NCBI RefSeq assembly: GCF_900116535.1
Contig: NZ_FPAU01000007.1
Location: 62,001-126,000, forward strand
DNA length: 64,000 bases
From: Kosakonia arachidis
Lineage (GTDB): Bacteria > Pseudomonadota > Gammaproteobacteria > Enterobacterales > Enterobacteriaceae
Reading direction: 5' to 3'
Positions 1 to 8,362 of this stretch are shown piece by piece. Below the pieces are notes generated by a model. That model was not told where the DNA came from. It did not search any database and saw only the letters and a program-made list of their open reading frames with translations. Position numbers and translations under genes: made by a program. The first letter of the stretch is position 1. Each line of letters opens with the position of its first letter.

Positions 1-1
1 T

Positions 2-325
2 CTGCTGGCAAATGCGGATGTCATTAGCGCGATGGTCAACGCCTTCGAACAACAATCCGGGCATCTTGCTGACAGGCTGATTGCTGCGCTGCAAGCAGGC
101 CTGCAAGCTGGCGGGGAAGCTGGCCCGGTGCATTCGGCGGCGCTGTCGATAGTCGATTCGCCCGTCTGGCCGATCGTTGACTTGCGCGTCGACTGGACCG
201 ACGCCGATCCGATTGATGAACTTAGTCAGCTTTGGCACGCCTATAAACCCCAGATGCAGGACTATTTAACCCGCGCGATCGATCCCCGCAGTGCACCGGG
301 TTACGGCGTGCCGGGTGATGAGTAA
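2..325 (+). CDS. DUF1028 family protein, C-terminal part (5' end outside window)
   Basis: The reading frame is open from the first bases, without a convincing start, and closes at a TAA at 323-325, so the gene begins upstream of the window. About 107 C-terminal residues are visible, starting LLANADVISAMVNAFEQ and ending GYGVPGDE. That ending and the LANADVI segment are typical of DUF1028 proteins, a family related to Ntn-hydrolases with no settled reaction. DUF1028 genes often sit in amino-acid or amide catabolic clusters, which fits the ArgE-like hydrolase 15 bp downstream. The two are probably co-transcribed. The family call is good; the function is unknown. Confidence 0.7.
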   Translation: MLANADVISAMVNAFEQQSGHLADRLIAALQAGLQAGGEAGPVHSAALSIVDSPVWPIVDLRVDWTDADPIDELSQLWHAYKPQMQDYLTRAIDPRSAPGYGVPGDE

Positions 326-340
326 CCGCGAGGATATCCG

Positions 341-1498
341 ATGATGAGCAGCCGCGAACTGCTGGAACAACTGGTGGCGTTTAACACCACCAGCCGCGAA
401 TCTAATCTGGCGCTAATCGACTTTGTTCGCCGCTATTTAACCGGGCTCGACGTTGACTGCGAACTGATTCACAACGACGAACGCAGCAAAGCAAATCTGT
501 ATGCCCGCCTTGGCCCGCCGGGTAACGGTGGCGTGATGCTCTCGGGTCACAGCGACGTGGTGCCCGTTGACGGGCAGAACTGGAGCGTTCCCCCCTTTGT
601 GCTGACAGAGCGAGAAGGCAAATTGTACGGTCGCGGCACGGCAGACATGAAAGGCTTTATCGCCTGCATACTGGCAGCCGTACCCCATTTTCTCACGCAG
701 CCGCTGGCACAACCGCTGCATCTGGCGATCTCGTATGATGAAGAAGTGGGATGCCTTGGTGTACGTACCCTGCTGGACGCACTTTCACTTCGCCCGGAAA
801 AGCCCGACATCTGTCTGATTGGCGAACCCACCGAACTGCAACCCGTGCTCGGCCACAAAGGCAAGCTCGGTGTGCGCTGTGAGGTACAGGGCGCAGCCTG
901 CCATTCGGCCTACGCACCACAGGGCGTGAACGCCATCGAATATGCCGCAAAACTTATCCACCAGCTTACGGTGATAGGCCAACGGCTGGCCGCGCCGGAA
1001 CGTCAGGATGCGCGTTTTGATCCGCCGTTTACCACCGTGCAAACCGGTGTCATCCATGGCGGCCGGGCGCTAAATATCGTGCCTGCCGAATGTACGTTTG
1101 ACTTCGAGGTGCGCACGTTGCCGCAGGATGACGCGCAGGAAGTGGCCCGGGAACTGGAGTGTTACACACAGCACGAACTCCTGCCACAGATGCACGCCGT
1201 GAATGGCGACGCGGCGATCCGCTTTTATCCCATCAGTGGTTATCCCGGTTTGTACACCGCCGCACAAAGCGCCGCTGCGCGGCTGATTGCCCATCTCACT
1301 GGTTCTGAAGCATTCAGCACCGTCGCATTTGGTACGGAAGGCGGGTTGTTTCATCAGGCGGGCATCCCCAGCGTAGTCTGTGGGCCAGGCAGTATGGCAC
1401 AGGGCCATAAACCGGATGAGTTTATCACTGTCGAACAACTGGACGCCTGCGATGCCCTGTTACGTCGTCTTGCTGCGTGGATGTGTCAAAAAGCATGA
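341..1498 (+). CDS. ArgE/DapE-type M20 deacylase (acetylornithine deacetylase-like)
   Basis: This is a 385-residue zinc amidohydrolase of the M20 peptidase family, the usual length for ArgE (about 380). The metal-binding and catalytic pattern is intact: SGHSDVVP (H70, D72), GRGTADMKG (D102), SYDEEVG (E134/E135), GEPTE (E162) and a C-terminal GHKPDEF histidine. Such enzymes remove an acyl group from an N-acyl amino acid in the cytoplasm. The start at 341 follows a GAGG site; the ATG at 344 is an alternative. Its place in a catabolic cluster with DUF1028 and importer genes, away from arginine-biosynthesis genes, suggests an acylated substrate taken up from outside. The family is certain; the substrate is inferred. 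Confidence 0.85.
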   Translation: MMSSRELLEQLVAFNTTSRESNLALIDFVRRYLTGLDVDCELIHNDERSKANLYARLGPPGNGGVMLSGHSDVVPVDGQNWSVPPFVLTEREGKLYGRGTADMKGFIACILAAVPHFLTQPLAQPLHLAISYDEEVGCLGVRTLLDALSLRPEKPDICLIGEPTELQPVLGHKGKLGVRCEVQGAACHSAYAPQGVNAIEYAAKLIHQLTVIGQRLAAPERQDARFDPPFTTVQTGVIHGGRALNIVPAECTFDFEVRTLPQDDAQEVARELECYTQHELLPQMHAVNGDAAIRFYPISGYPGLYTAAQSAAARLIAHLTGSEAFSTVAFGTEGGLFHQAGIPSVVCGPGSMAQGHKPDEFITVEQLDACDALLRRLAAWMCQKA

Positions 1499-1548
1499 CG
1501 TTGCAGCAACTCTGCGCCCAACAAATTTTCAGCGTAAATTTTCTCCGT

Positions 1549-1581
1549 AAATGCAGAGCGCATCCTGGCCGCTGTGCATTT
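1549..1581 (+). terminator. Hairpin downstream of the ArgE-like gene
   Basis: Arms 1549-1560 (AAATGCAGAGCG) and 1570-1581 (CGCTGTGCATTT) pair with one mismatch around a 9-base loop. No T-run follows directly, so this may be a weak or Rho-assisted terminator or an mRNA-stabilising hairpin. The rest of the 1499-1706 gap shows nothing else clear. Confidence 0.35.
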
Positions 1582-1706
1582 ATCCACCCTGCCCTTTCAT
1601 TGCTTTAACTTTTCCAAATGCCAGCTTCAGGAAGCACTAACCGCGTGATGCGCCCTTAAGCCGTATGCTGATAGTCAGTATTTGATAGCCCGTTTCTGGA
1701 GATTCC

Positions 1707-2855
1707 ATGGTCAGTGCAGAAGTCACCACATTCCCGCAGCCCGAAACGCTGCCCCCCATCACGCACAACGCTAACGTTGCCGTACGGCTTGATGGTGTAC
1801 TGAAACGCTTTGGCGATGCCATCGCCTTACACAAAATTTCCTTGATGATTGAGGAAGGGGAATTTATTACGCTGCTTGGCCCTTCAGGCTGCGGTAAAAC
1901 CACGCTGCTGAATCTAATGGCGGGTTTCGCCGAAGCGGATGGCGGCGAGATCTTTATTGATGGCGATCTGGTTACCGATATACCGCCCTGGCAGCGTGAA
2001 ATTGGCATTGTCTTTCAGAACTACGCGCTGTTCCCACATATGACGGTCGAGAAGAACGTGGGCTACGGACTGCGTATGCGCGGTGTGCCCAAAGCCGAGA
2101 TCGCTGAACGCGTTGAGCAGGCGCTGGCGCTGGTGAAACTTGCCGGTTACGGTCACCGTAAACCACGTGAACTTTCTGGCGGCCAACAGCAGCGTGTAGC
2201 ATTGGCTCGCGCGCTGGTGATTCGCCCCAAAGTTCTGCTGCTGGATGAACCTTTCTCCGCGCTGGACAAAAACCTGCGCCTGTCAATGCAGGTTGAGTTG
2301 AAAGCGATTCAGCGCAAGCTTGGCGTCACCACCGTCTTCGTGACGCACGATCAAGGTGAAGCGCTGAGCATGAGCGATCGTGTCGTCGTGATGTCGGCCG
2401 GTCATGTACGCCAGATTGGCACGCCGGATGAGATTTATCGCCGTCCGCAGGATCCGTTTGTCGCAGGCTTTGTTGGTGATGTAAACATTCTGCCGGGGCG
2501 CTACGCCGGTCGCGATGGCGTTGCAATACTGGCGCTGGGCGGTAATGTGCTGCGTCTGCCTGCGGAGCGCGTACATGCCACAATTAGCGACCGCCTTGAT
2601 GTCTACGTCCGTCCGGAAAATATTCAGTTGGCAGCGCTTAGCCCGCATTCACTGTTTAGTGCAACGGTTATTGCCCATGTCTTTCAGGGCGATCACGTCG
2701 ATGTACATCTTGATGTGCCCGCTCTGGGCAGCGCCGCGCTGTTTGCACGCCAGTCCGGCCTGAATTCGCTGACGCGCTGGCCGGTCGGTAGCCTGGTTGG
2801 CGTGAATGTTGATGATGAAGGCGTGTGCGCGTTTAGCACGGCAAACGAGGGATAG
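1707..2855 (+). CDS. ABC transporter ATP-binding protein, PotA type
   Basis: A 382-residue cytoplasmic ATPase of the spermidine/putrescine (CUT1/PotA-like) import class. Visible motifs are Walker A GPSGCGKTT (from residue 58), signature LSGGQQQRVALARAL, Walker B VLLLDEPFSALD and the switch histidine in VFVTHDQGEA. About 140 residues form the C-terminal TOBE-type regulatory part. The start follows GGAG. No permease lies next to it. The only matching membrane and binding subunits are at 7266-10037, beyond the LysR gene, so the importer appears to be split in two blocks with this as its likely motor. The class is certain; the partnership is inferred from proximity and family match. Confidence 0.9.
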   Translation: MVSAEVTTFPQPETLPPITHNANVAVRLDGVLKRFGDAIALHKISLMIEEGEFITLLGPSGCGKTTLLNLMAGFAEADGGEIFIDGDLVTDIPPWQREIGIVFQNYALFPHMTVEKNVGYGLRMRGVPKAEIAERVEQALALVKLAGYGHRKPRELSGGQQQRVALARALVIRPKVLLLDEPFSALDKNLRLSMQVELKAIQRKLGVTTVFVTHDQGEALSMSDRVVVMSAGHVRQIGTPDEIYRRPQDPFVAGFVGDVNILPGRYAGRDGVAILALGGNVLRLPAERVHATISDRLDVYVRPENIQLAALSPHSLFSATVIAHVFQGDHVDVHLDVPALGSAALFARQSGLNSLTRWPVGSLVGVNVDDEGVCAFSTANEG

Positions 2856-2861
2856 ACACCG

Positions 2862-3854
2862 ATGATATCTGAAATGATGAATGCCGTAATTGCGTGCCGT
2901 CCAGGAGGCCCGGAGGTGTTAGAACGCATACAGCGCCCTGTACCGCGGCCTGGTGCGGGTGAAGTGCTGATTCGTGTTGCCAGTGCGGGGGTCAATCGCC
3001 CCGATATCCTGCAGCGCAACGGCATGCCGCTGCCGCCAGGGGTAACTGATGTGTTGGGGCTGGAAGTCTCCGGCATCGTGGAGGCACTGGGTGCGGGAGT
3101 TGAATTCCCCACGGTTGGCTCGCCGGTAATGGCGCTACTCAATGGCGGCGGTTATGCAGACTACTGCGTGGCACGTGCTGAACTCTGCTTATCCGTACCT
3201 GAAACGCTGCCGCTCACGCAGGCAGCAGGCGTGCCGGAAGCAGCCTTTACCGTATGGCATAACCTGTTTGAACTGGGGCGTTTGCAACCGGGCGAAACCG
3301 TATTGATTCACGGTGCGGCCAGCGGCGTTGGCACGTTTGCTATTCAGTGTGCACAAGCATGCGGAGCGCGCGTGATTGCGACGGCTGGCAGTGATGAAAA
3401 GATGACGGCGCTGCAACAGCTCGGTGTATGGCGTGCCATCAATCGCCACAATGAAGATTTTGTCACCGTCGTGCTTGCCACAACCGAAGGACGCGGCGTC
3501 GATGTGGTGCTGGATAATGTCGGTGGTGATTACGTGGCGCGTAACCTGAGCGTGTTAGCACCAGGCGGACGTCATGTCAGTCTTTCATTTATGCAGGGCG
3601 CAAAGATTGAACTCGATCTGCAACTGGTGATGCGCAAAGGACTGAGCCTGACCTCTTCTACCCTGCGCCCCAAAAGCGCGGCCGAGAAAATGCGTCTGGC
3701 ACAGAGTATCAACAAACATCTGTTGCCGCTGATCGCCGCAGGAAAAATCGCACCGACGCTGTATCAAACCTTGCCGTTAGCGCAAGCCGCAGATGCCCAT
3801 CGTATCCTTGAAGCCAACGCCAACATCGGCAAAGTGCTGCTACAGGTGGCCTAA
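2862..3854 (+). CDS. NAD(P)H quinone oxidoreductase, zinc-independent MDR (PIG3/QOR type)
   Basis: A 330-residue medium-chain dehydrogenase/reductase. It has the GroES-like N-terminal half and a Rossmann nucleotide site, HGAASGVGTFAIQ, near residue 150. The zinc-ligand cysteines of alcohol dehydrogenases are absent, which places it with quinone oxidoreductases such as QOR and PIG3. It begins 6 bp after the ATPase stop, with a GAGGGA site overlapping that gene's end; an in-frame ATG 15 bases on is an alternative. It overlaps the next gene (TAATG). It probably reduces an enone or quinone intermediate of the cluster's pathway, which is not identified. Confidence 0.82.
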   Translation: MISEMMNAVIACRPGGPEVLERIQRPVPRPGAGEVLIRVASAGVNRPDILQRNGMPLPPGVTDVLGLEVSGIVEALGAGVEFPTVGSPVMALLNGGGYADYCVARAELCLSVPETLPLTQAAGVPEAAFTVWHNLFELGRLQPGETVLIHGAASGVGTFAIQCAQACGARVIATAGSDEKMTALQQLGVWRAINRHNEDFVTVVLATTEGRGVDVVLDNVGGDYVARNLSVLAPGGRHVSLSFMQGAKIELDLQLVMRKGLSLTSSTLRPKSAAEKMRLAQSINKHLLPLIAAGKIAPTLYQTLPLAQAADAHRILEANANIGKVLLQVA

Positions 3855-4465
3855 TGATGCAACTCTTTTTTGCCGCCACGTCCGCTTATGTACGCAAAGT
3901 AATGGTGTGCGCAACCGTATTGGGTCTTGCTGCCGAGATAGAACGGCTGGACTCTGCCGCCCATCCGATCGAACGCGACGAACGTATCGCCGTGTTTAAT
4001 CCTCTGGCAAAAGTACCGGCACTGCGCACCGAAAACGGCATCAGTCTCTATGACAGCCGGGTAATTTGCGAATACCTCAACGCGCGGGCCGGGGGCGATT
4101 TATACCCGGAACAGGGTGATGCGCGCTGGAGAAGTCTGGCACGACAGGCACTGGGTGACGGGATGATCGATGCCGCATTACTGGCGCGCTACGAATACAG
4201 TGCGCGTCCACCTGAGAAACAGTGGCAGAACTGGGCTGACGCACAGCTGAAAAAAGTTACCGCCGCACTGTCAGAGATCGAAGGCCAGGTCAGTGATTTC
4301 AGCGAAAATCCCGACGACATTGGACTGATTGCTATTGGCTGCGCGCTCGGTTATCTCGACTTCCGTTTTGCCGAACTCAACTGGCGCGTTGGCCACCCGC
4401 TGACCGCCGCATGGTTCGCCGTCTTCGATGCGCATCCGGCGATGGCCGCGACGCGTCCGTATTAA
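3854..4465 (+). CDS. Glutathione S-transferase family protein
   Basis: 203 residues with an N-terminal thioredoxin fold (LFFAATSAYVRKVMVCA, and the cis-Pro region KVPALRTENG) and an all-helical C-terminal half. ISLYDSRVICEYL is the GST motif before the domain linker. The ATG overlaps the stop of the oxidoreductase gene (TAATG), implying translational coupling. In catabolic clusters such GSTs conjugate, isomerise or reduce reactive intermediates with glutathione. There is no evidence for a specific substrate. Confidence 0.85.
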   Translation: MMQLFFAATSAYVRKVMVCATVLGLAAEIERLDSAAHPIERDERIAVFNPLAKVPALRTENGISLYDSRVICEYLNARAGGDLYPEQGDARWRSLARQALGDGMIDAALLARYEYSARPPEKQWQNWADAQLKKVTAALSEIEGQVSDFSENPDDIGLIAIGCALGYLDFRFAELNWRVGHPLTAAWFAVFDAHPAMAATRPY

Positions 4466-4477
4466 TCAGGAGTGTGC

Positions 4478-4927
4478 ATGTCACAGCAGATCTATTTTCT
4501 CAATGGACCGAACGCCAACTTGTATGGGCTGGATAAAAACGGCACCTACGGCAGCGAAAGTTTTGTCAGCATCGGAGAGCGCTGCCAGCGGCGCGCCGCG
4601 TCACACGGTGTGATATTGCATTTCCGCCAGAGCAACCATGAAGGCATCCTGGTTGACTGGATCCAGGAAGCACGCCAGAACGCCGTGGGGTTAATTATCA
4701 ACGCTGCGGGTTTGACCTACAGTTCGGTGCCCATTCTTGATGCGTTGCTGATGTTTGATGGCCCAATCATTGAAACGCATATGAGCAACATCTGGAAGCG
4801 CGAGCCGTTCCGCCATCACTCGTTGGTGTCGAAAGCAGCAACCGGTGTCATTGCCGGGCTGGGCGCAGTCGGTTACGAGCTGGCAATTGATGCAGTGGTC
4901 AACCTGGTAGGAACGCGCGCTGCATGA
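4478..4927 (+). CDS. AroQ-fold (type II dehydroquinase-like) protein with altered active site
   Basis: A 149-residue protein of type II 3-dehydroquinate dehydratase length and fold. The ATG at 4478 is chosen because the CAGGAG site at 4467-4472 would overlap the upstream GTG at 4472. A gap-free alignment by eye with the M. tuberculosis enzyme keeps N12 (NGPN), Y24 (YG), N75, E99, H101 and R108 (IETHMSNIWKREPFRHHS). The essential lid arginine R19 is Asp here (YGLDKNGTYG) and the active-site H81 is Tyr (INAAGLTYSS). It is therefore unlikely to be an ordinary dehydroquinase and may act on a different substrate in this catabolic operon. It overlaps the next gene by 4 bases (ATGA). Confidence 0.8.
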   Translation: MSQQIYFLNGPNANLYGLDKNGTYGSESFVSIGERCQRRAASHGVILHFRQSNHEGILVDWIQEARQNAVGLIINAAGLTYSSVPILDALLMFDGPIIETHMSNIWKREPFRHHSLVSKAATGVIAGLGAVGYELAIDAVVNLVGTRAA

Positions 4928-5853
4928 GTACATTAGTGTTTTACAGCGAATTCGACAGCTTCGAAGAGTGGTCACAGTTACTAGCCCCACACTTGCCCGG
5001 GGTGACAATTTGCCGCGCCGAAACGGTGCAAAACCCCGATGAGGTGCACTATGCGCTGGCATGGAAGCCGCCACATGGATTCTTTGCGCCGTACCGCAAT
5101 CTTAAACTGTTGGTGAATCTCGGTGCGGGCGTTGATTCGCTGGTGGGACGCGACGATCTGCCGAATATTCCGATAATTCGTCTCTCCGACCCTGATATGG
5201 CGCGCATGATGGCCGGGTACGTGCTGTTTGCCGTCCTACGCTACGCGCGCGATATCCCGGCATTTGAGCGCGCGCAGCGTGAACAGCGCTGGCATTACCT
5301 GCATCCACGTAAGCCCTCCAGTATCCGTGTCGGTGTGCTGGGACTGGGAGAGTTAGGCGCGTATACGGCGCAGGAACTGGTACGACAGGGGTTTGACGTA
5401 CGCGGCTGGTCGCGTTCGCCAAAAGAGATGACGGGGATAAGGTGCAGCAGTGGGCTGGCATCGTTGAATGATTTTCTCAGCCAGAGCGATATTCTGGTGG
5501 TCATGCTGCCACTCACACCGCACACGGCTGGCTTGCTCAGTGCAGAACGGCTGTCGCGCCTTCCAGATGGCGCAGCGTTCATTAATGTTTCGCGCGGGGC
5601 GATTGTCGATCAGGCAGCGCTGACTGACGCGCTGCGCTCAGGACAGATTGCTGAAGCCACGCTGGACGTGTTTGACCGCGAACCGCTGCCGCCCAACGAT
5701 CCGCTGTGGCAGATGGAAAACGTGCTGATTACACCTCATCTGGCATCTGTCGCCATCCCTGCCAGCGCCGCACAACAGGTGGCAGAAAACATCCAGCGCG
5801 CTGCACGTGGTAAACCGGTGACCAATCAGGTCTTCCCGGAGCGGGGGTATTAA
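4924..5853 (+). CDS. D-isomer-specific 2-hydroxyacid dehydrogenase (GhrA-like)
   Basis: 309 residues, the size of glyoxylate/hydroxypyruvate reductase A. The NAD(P) site VGVLGLGELGAYTAQEL lies near residue 135. The catalytic triad is present: Arg in INVSRGAIVD, Glu in DVFDREPLP and His in ITPHLAS. These enzymes reduce 2-keto acids to D-2-hydroxy acids or the reverse in the cytoplasm. The start codon overlaps the AroQ-like stop (ATGA), so this is the last gene of the rightward operon that begins at 1707. The true substrate is unknown, and the operon context argues against a simple housekeeping ghrA. Confidence 0.85.
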   Translation: MSTLVFYSEFDSFEEWSQLLAPHLPGVTICRAETVQNPDEVHYALAWKPPHGFFAPYRNLKLLVNLGAGVDSLVGRDDLPNIPIIRLSDPDMARMMAGYVLFAVLRYARDIPAFERAQREQRWHYLHPRKPSSIRVGVLGLGELGAYTAQELVRQGFDVRGWSRSPKEMTGIRCSSGLASLNDFLSQSDILVVMLPLTPHTAGLLSAERLSRLPDGAAFINVSRGAIVDQAALTDALRSGQIAEATLDVFDREPLPPNDPLWQMENVLITPHLASVAIPASAAQQVAENIQRAARGKPVTNQVFPERGY

Positions 5854-5960
5854 CGCAAAAACACGCGTCTCAGCGCGGCGCAATTTATTACGCAATGTCT
5901 GGCAGGCTTGCTGCCGACAAAGCAGTATGCGTGACATTGCGCCGCCAGATATCTGCCGTG

Positions 5961-6923
5961 TCACGCCACTCGTACCACCTGCGGATCGAAATAGCTTGGC
6001 GCCGCCATGCCAGGAATATACTGGTCGGAAATAAAAACGTGGCAGCGCTCAGCAAAGGCGTTAACCACCATGGAGTGCTGGGTATGGGCGGCGGTCGCGT
6101 AACCGAGTTGCATCGCCCTGTTCGTCCCCGCCAGCCGTACGCGAATCAGGCGTTTGCCATCCTGGGAGAGATGCGCCTTCGGCCGCACGTTGGCGATACC
6201 AAACCCTACGCCGTTTGCCACCATCGCGCGCACCACTTCCATATTGCTGGAGCGCATTACGACATTCGGCGTAACACCCGCCTCGCTAAACAGCCCAAGG
6301 AAATATTCGCGGCTCCACGGCATATCCAGCAACACCATCGGCATCGTCGCCAGATCCTGAATGGTCACCGCCGATTGCGTCGCAAGCGGATGATGCTCCC
6401 CCACCATCACATAAGGTGGCAACTGTGCCAACGAGGTAAACGCGATGTCGCTGGCGGGGACTAAATCGTAGGTCAGCGCGATATCAATATCGGCGGTGCG
6501 CAACTGTTTCAGTAACTGTTCATGGTTGCCTTCTACCAGCGTAATGCGCACACCGGGAAATGCGCGACCAAAACCGAACACCAGTTCAGGGGTTAGCATG
6601 GGTGCCAGCGTATCCAGACAGCCCACCCGCAGCGGGCCACGCACATTGTTCATCGATTCCGAGGCGATAGTATAAAGATTCAACATCTGCTCCAGAATGA
6701 GCTTCGCCTCTTTCAGAACCTGATGACCGATAGCCGTAAGCGAAACGCCCTGTGCGTGATGGCGCACAAAGAGCTGTACGCCGAGCTCAGATTCGATGTG
6801 GGTGATGGCGGCAGAGATCGACGGCGATGAAACGTGGATACGTTCTGAGGCGCCAATGATGCTGCCGGCCTCTCCGGAGGCGACAAAATATTCCAGCTGA
6901 CGCTGGGTAATGCGACTGAGCAT
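5961..6923 (-). CDS. LysR-family transcriptional regulator
   Basis: 320 residues with an N-terminal winged helix-turn-helix (ITQRQLEYFVASGEAGSIIG, then ISAAITHIESELGVQLF) and a C-terminal periplasmic-binding-like effector domain. The start has a strong AGGAGAA site. The gene is transcribed away from the ABC binding-protein gene across a 342-bp region carrying an inverted repeat, the usual LysR arrangement for controlling a divergent target. It probably responds to a metabolite of the surrounding catabolic and transport cluster. The effector cannot be read from the sequence. Confidence 0.88.
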   Translation of the reverse strand: MLSRITQRQLEYFVASGEAGSIIGASERIHVSSPSISAAITHIESELGVQLFVRHHAQGVSLTAIGHQVLKEAKLILEQMLNLYTIASESMNNVRGPLRVGCLDTLAPMLTPELVFGFGRAFPGVRITLVEGNHEQLLKQLRTADIDIALTYDLVPASDIAFTSLAQLPPYVMVGEHHPLATQSAVTIQDLATMPMVLLDMPWSREYFLGLFSEAGVTPNVVMRSSNMEVVRAMVANGVGFGIANVRPKAHLSQDGKRLIRVRLAGTNRAMQLGYATAAHTQHSMVVNAFAERCHVFISDQYIPGMAAPSYFDPQVVRVA

Positions 6924-7265
6924 GCAGGTTCTCCTGAGATCGCCGACGCGATCATGTCGCGCCAGTCATTCTAATAGTGTTAATTTTTATGCATTTATCA
7001 TGCCAAATGAAAATTAACAGCATAATCCCCTGCTTTTGTTGTGCTCTTCTTCCCTTCTGCCTTATCACTGGTTAAGAAAATCCGTTGCAAAGCAGCACCT
7101 TTTTTAGCCTCAGAAATTCTGATGCAACGGCGAGGAAAAGGCTGTTTTACGCAACGCGTTCGCCACGTCATTATCGGTTTCACACCAGGGAACACCGTTT
7201 GCACCGTTCTGGCGCGCCGGGTTTCAGATTTCTACAACAACCATTTCATAGATGGGGATGAAAAT
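6924..7265. promoter_or_regulatory. Divergent LysR/ABC control region with long inverted repeat
   Basis: A 342-bp gap between divergent genes. It contains a perfect 9-bp inverted repeat, GTTAATTTT (6979-6987) and AAAATTAAC (7010-7018), with a nested CATTT/AAATG pair inside. This palindromic AT-rich block lies 55-95 bp upstream of the LysR start and is a good operator candidate. The remaining stretch to 7265 shows only the GGGGATGA ribosome site at 7254-7261 just before the binding-protein ATG. An open frame from 7041 reads into that gene, but it lacks a better start signal. Confidence 0.5.
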
Positions 7266-8297
7266 ATGTTGCGTAAGATTTGTGCCTTAACGTTGTTGAC
7301 CACCTGTGTGCTCAACGCAGGAAATGCAATGGCCGCTGACAAGCTGATTGTCAGCACCTGGGGCGGCGGTTTTAAAGATTTGATCGATGAAACCATTGCA
7401 AAAGAGTTCACCAAAGAAACCGGCGTAGAAGTGCAGTTTGTCACCGGTGGCACCATTGATCGTCTCAACAAAGCCAAGCTGGCGGGCGGCTCACCGGAAA
7501 CTGACGTGACCTTTACCACCGCGCATGTGGGCTATCTGTATGCCAATTCTGGCCTGTTTGAAAAACTCGATATGAGTAAAATCCCGAACGCCGCCAACCT
7601 GGTGCAACAGGCGAAAGTCAGCCCCTATCACCTCGGCGTGTGGGGCTACGTTTACACCATCGGCTATCGACCGGATCTGGTGCCGAAAGGCGAAACGTTT
7701 ACCAGCTGGAACGATCTGTGGAAGCCCGAGCTGAAAGGCACGCTGGCGCTGCCGGACTGGGATCCGAGCCATATCATTGCGGTGGCCGCCAAACTCTCCG
7801 GCACCGATGCGGCGCACTGGCAGCAAGGCCAGGCAAAGCTGAAAGCGCTGATCCCGAATATCAAATCGTTCTATACCGATGATGCCAACAGCCAGCAGTT
7901 GATCTCCACCGGCGAAACCCCGGTACAGGTGATGCTGTCAATGAACGCCTACAACATGATGGCTGAAGGGGTGGACGTCAAACTGGCGATCCCCAAAGAG
8001 GGGGCGATTTTGGGTGTCGATACCATTGGTATCAACAAAGGCACCAAACATAGCGACCTCGCGTATAAGTTTATGAATATTGCCCTGAAGCCCGATATTC
8101 AGGAGCAAGTGGCAAAGATTTATCACGGCAGCCCAACGGTAACCAACGCGCATATCGATCCTGAACTGGCGAAATTGCCGGGCATGCTCACCACGCCTGA
8201 GCAGTGGAATGCCACTATCAATACCGATCCGCAACTGCGTGCCGAGAAAACCGCTGAGTGGCGTCAGTGGTTCTCTGAAAACATCATGTCTCATTGA
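7266..8297 (+). CDS. ABC transporter substrate-binding protein, polyamine/opine type (PotD-like)
   Basis: 343 residues from the ATG at 7266, chosen because it follows a GGGGATGA site and begins a clear signal peptide (MLRKICALTLLTTCVLNAG, cleavage near NAMAA-DK). The frame is open further upstream, but those residues do not look like an export signal. The mature protein has the type-II periplasmic binding fold of the PotD/PotF group (STWGGGFKDLIDETIAKEF near its start). It binds the substrate in the periplasm and delivers it to the two permeases that follow. Polyamines, opines or related cationic amides are typical ligands; the actual one is unknown. Confidence 0.88.
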   Translation: MLRKICALTLLTTCVLNAGNAMAADKLIVSTWGGGFKDLIDETIAKEFTKETGVEVQFVTGGTIDRLNKAKLAGGSPETDVTFTTAHVGYLYANSGLFEKLDMSKIPNAANLVQQAKVSPYHLGVWGYVYTIGYRPDLVPKGETFTSWNDLWKPELKGTLALPDWDPSHIIAVAAKLSGTDAAHWQQGQAKLKALIPNIKSFYTDDANSQQLISTGETPVQVMLSMNAYNMMAEGVDVKLAIPKEGAILGVDTIGINKGTKHSDLAYKFMNIALKPDIQEQVAKIYHGSPTVTNAHIDPELAKLPGMLTTPEQWNATINTDPQLRAEKTAEWRQWFSENIMSH

Positions 8298-8303
8298 TTT
8301 ATC

Positions 8304-8323
8304 GGGCGACTGGCAGGTCGCCC
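8304..8323 (+). repeat. Intercistronic hairpin between binding-protein and permease genes
   Basis: GGGCGAC (8304-8310) and GTCGCCC (8317-8323) form a 7-bp GC-rich stem with a 6-base loop just after the binding-protein stop. Such hairpins commonly protect the binding-protein mRNA and keep its level above that of the permeases. No T-run follows, so read-through is expected. Confidence 0.55.
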
Positions 8324-8362
8324 GGGTTCTACCGGCAGCACATTCATCAGGCAGCAAGGGCT

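Noticed and set aside
5895-6464. 189-codon open frame opposite the LysR gene
   Set aside because: Composition rich in His and Arg, no ribosome site, antisense to a clear regulator.
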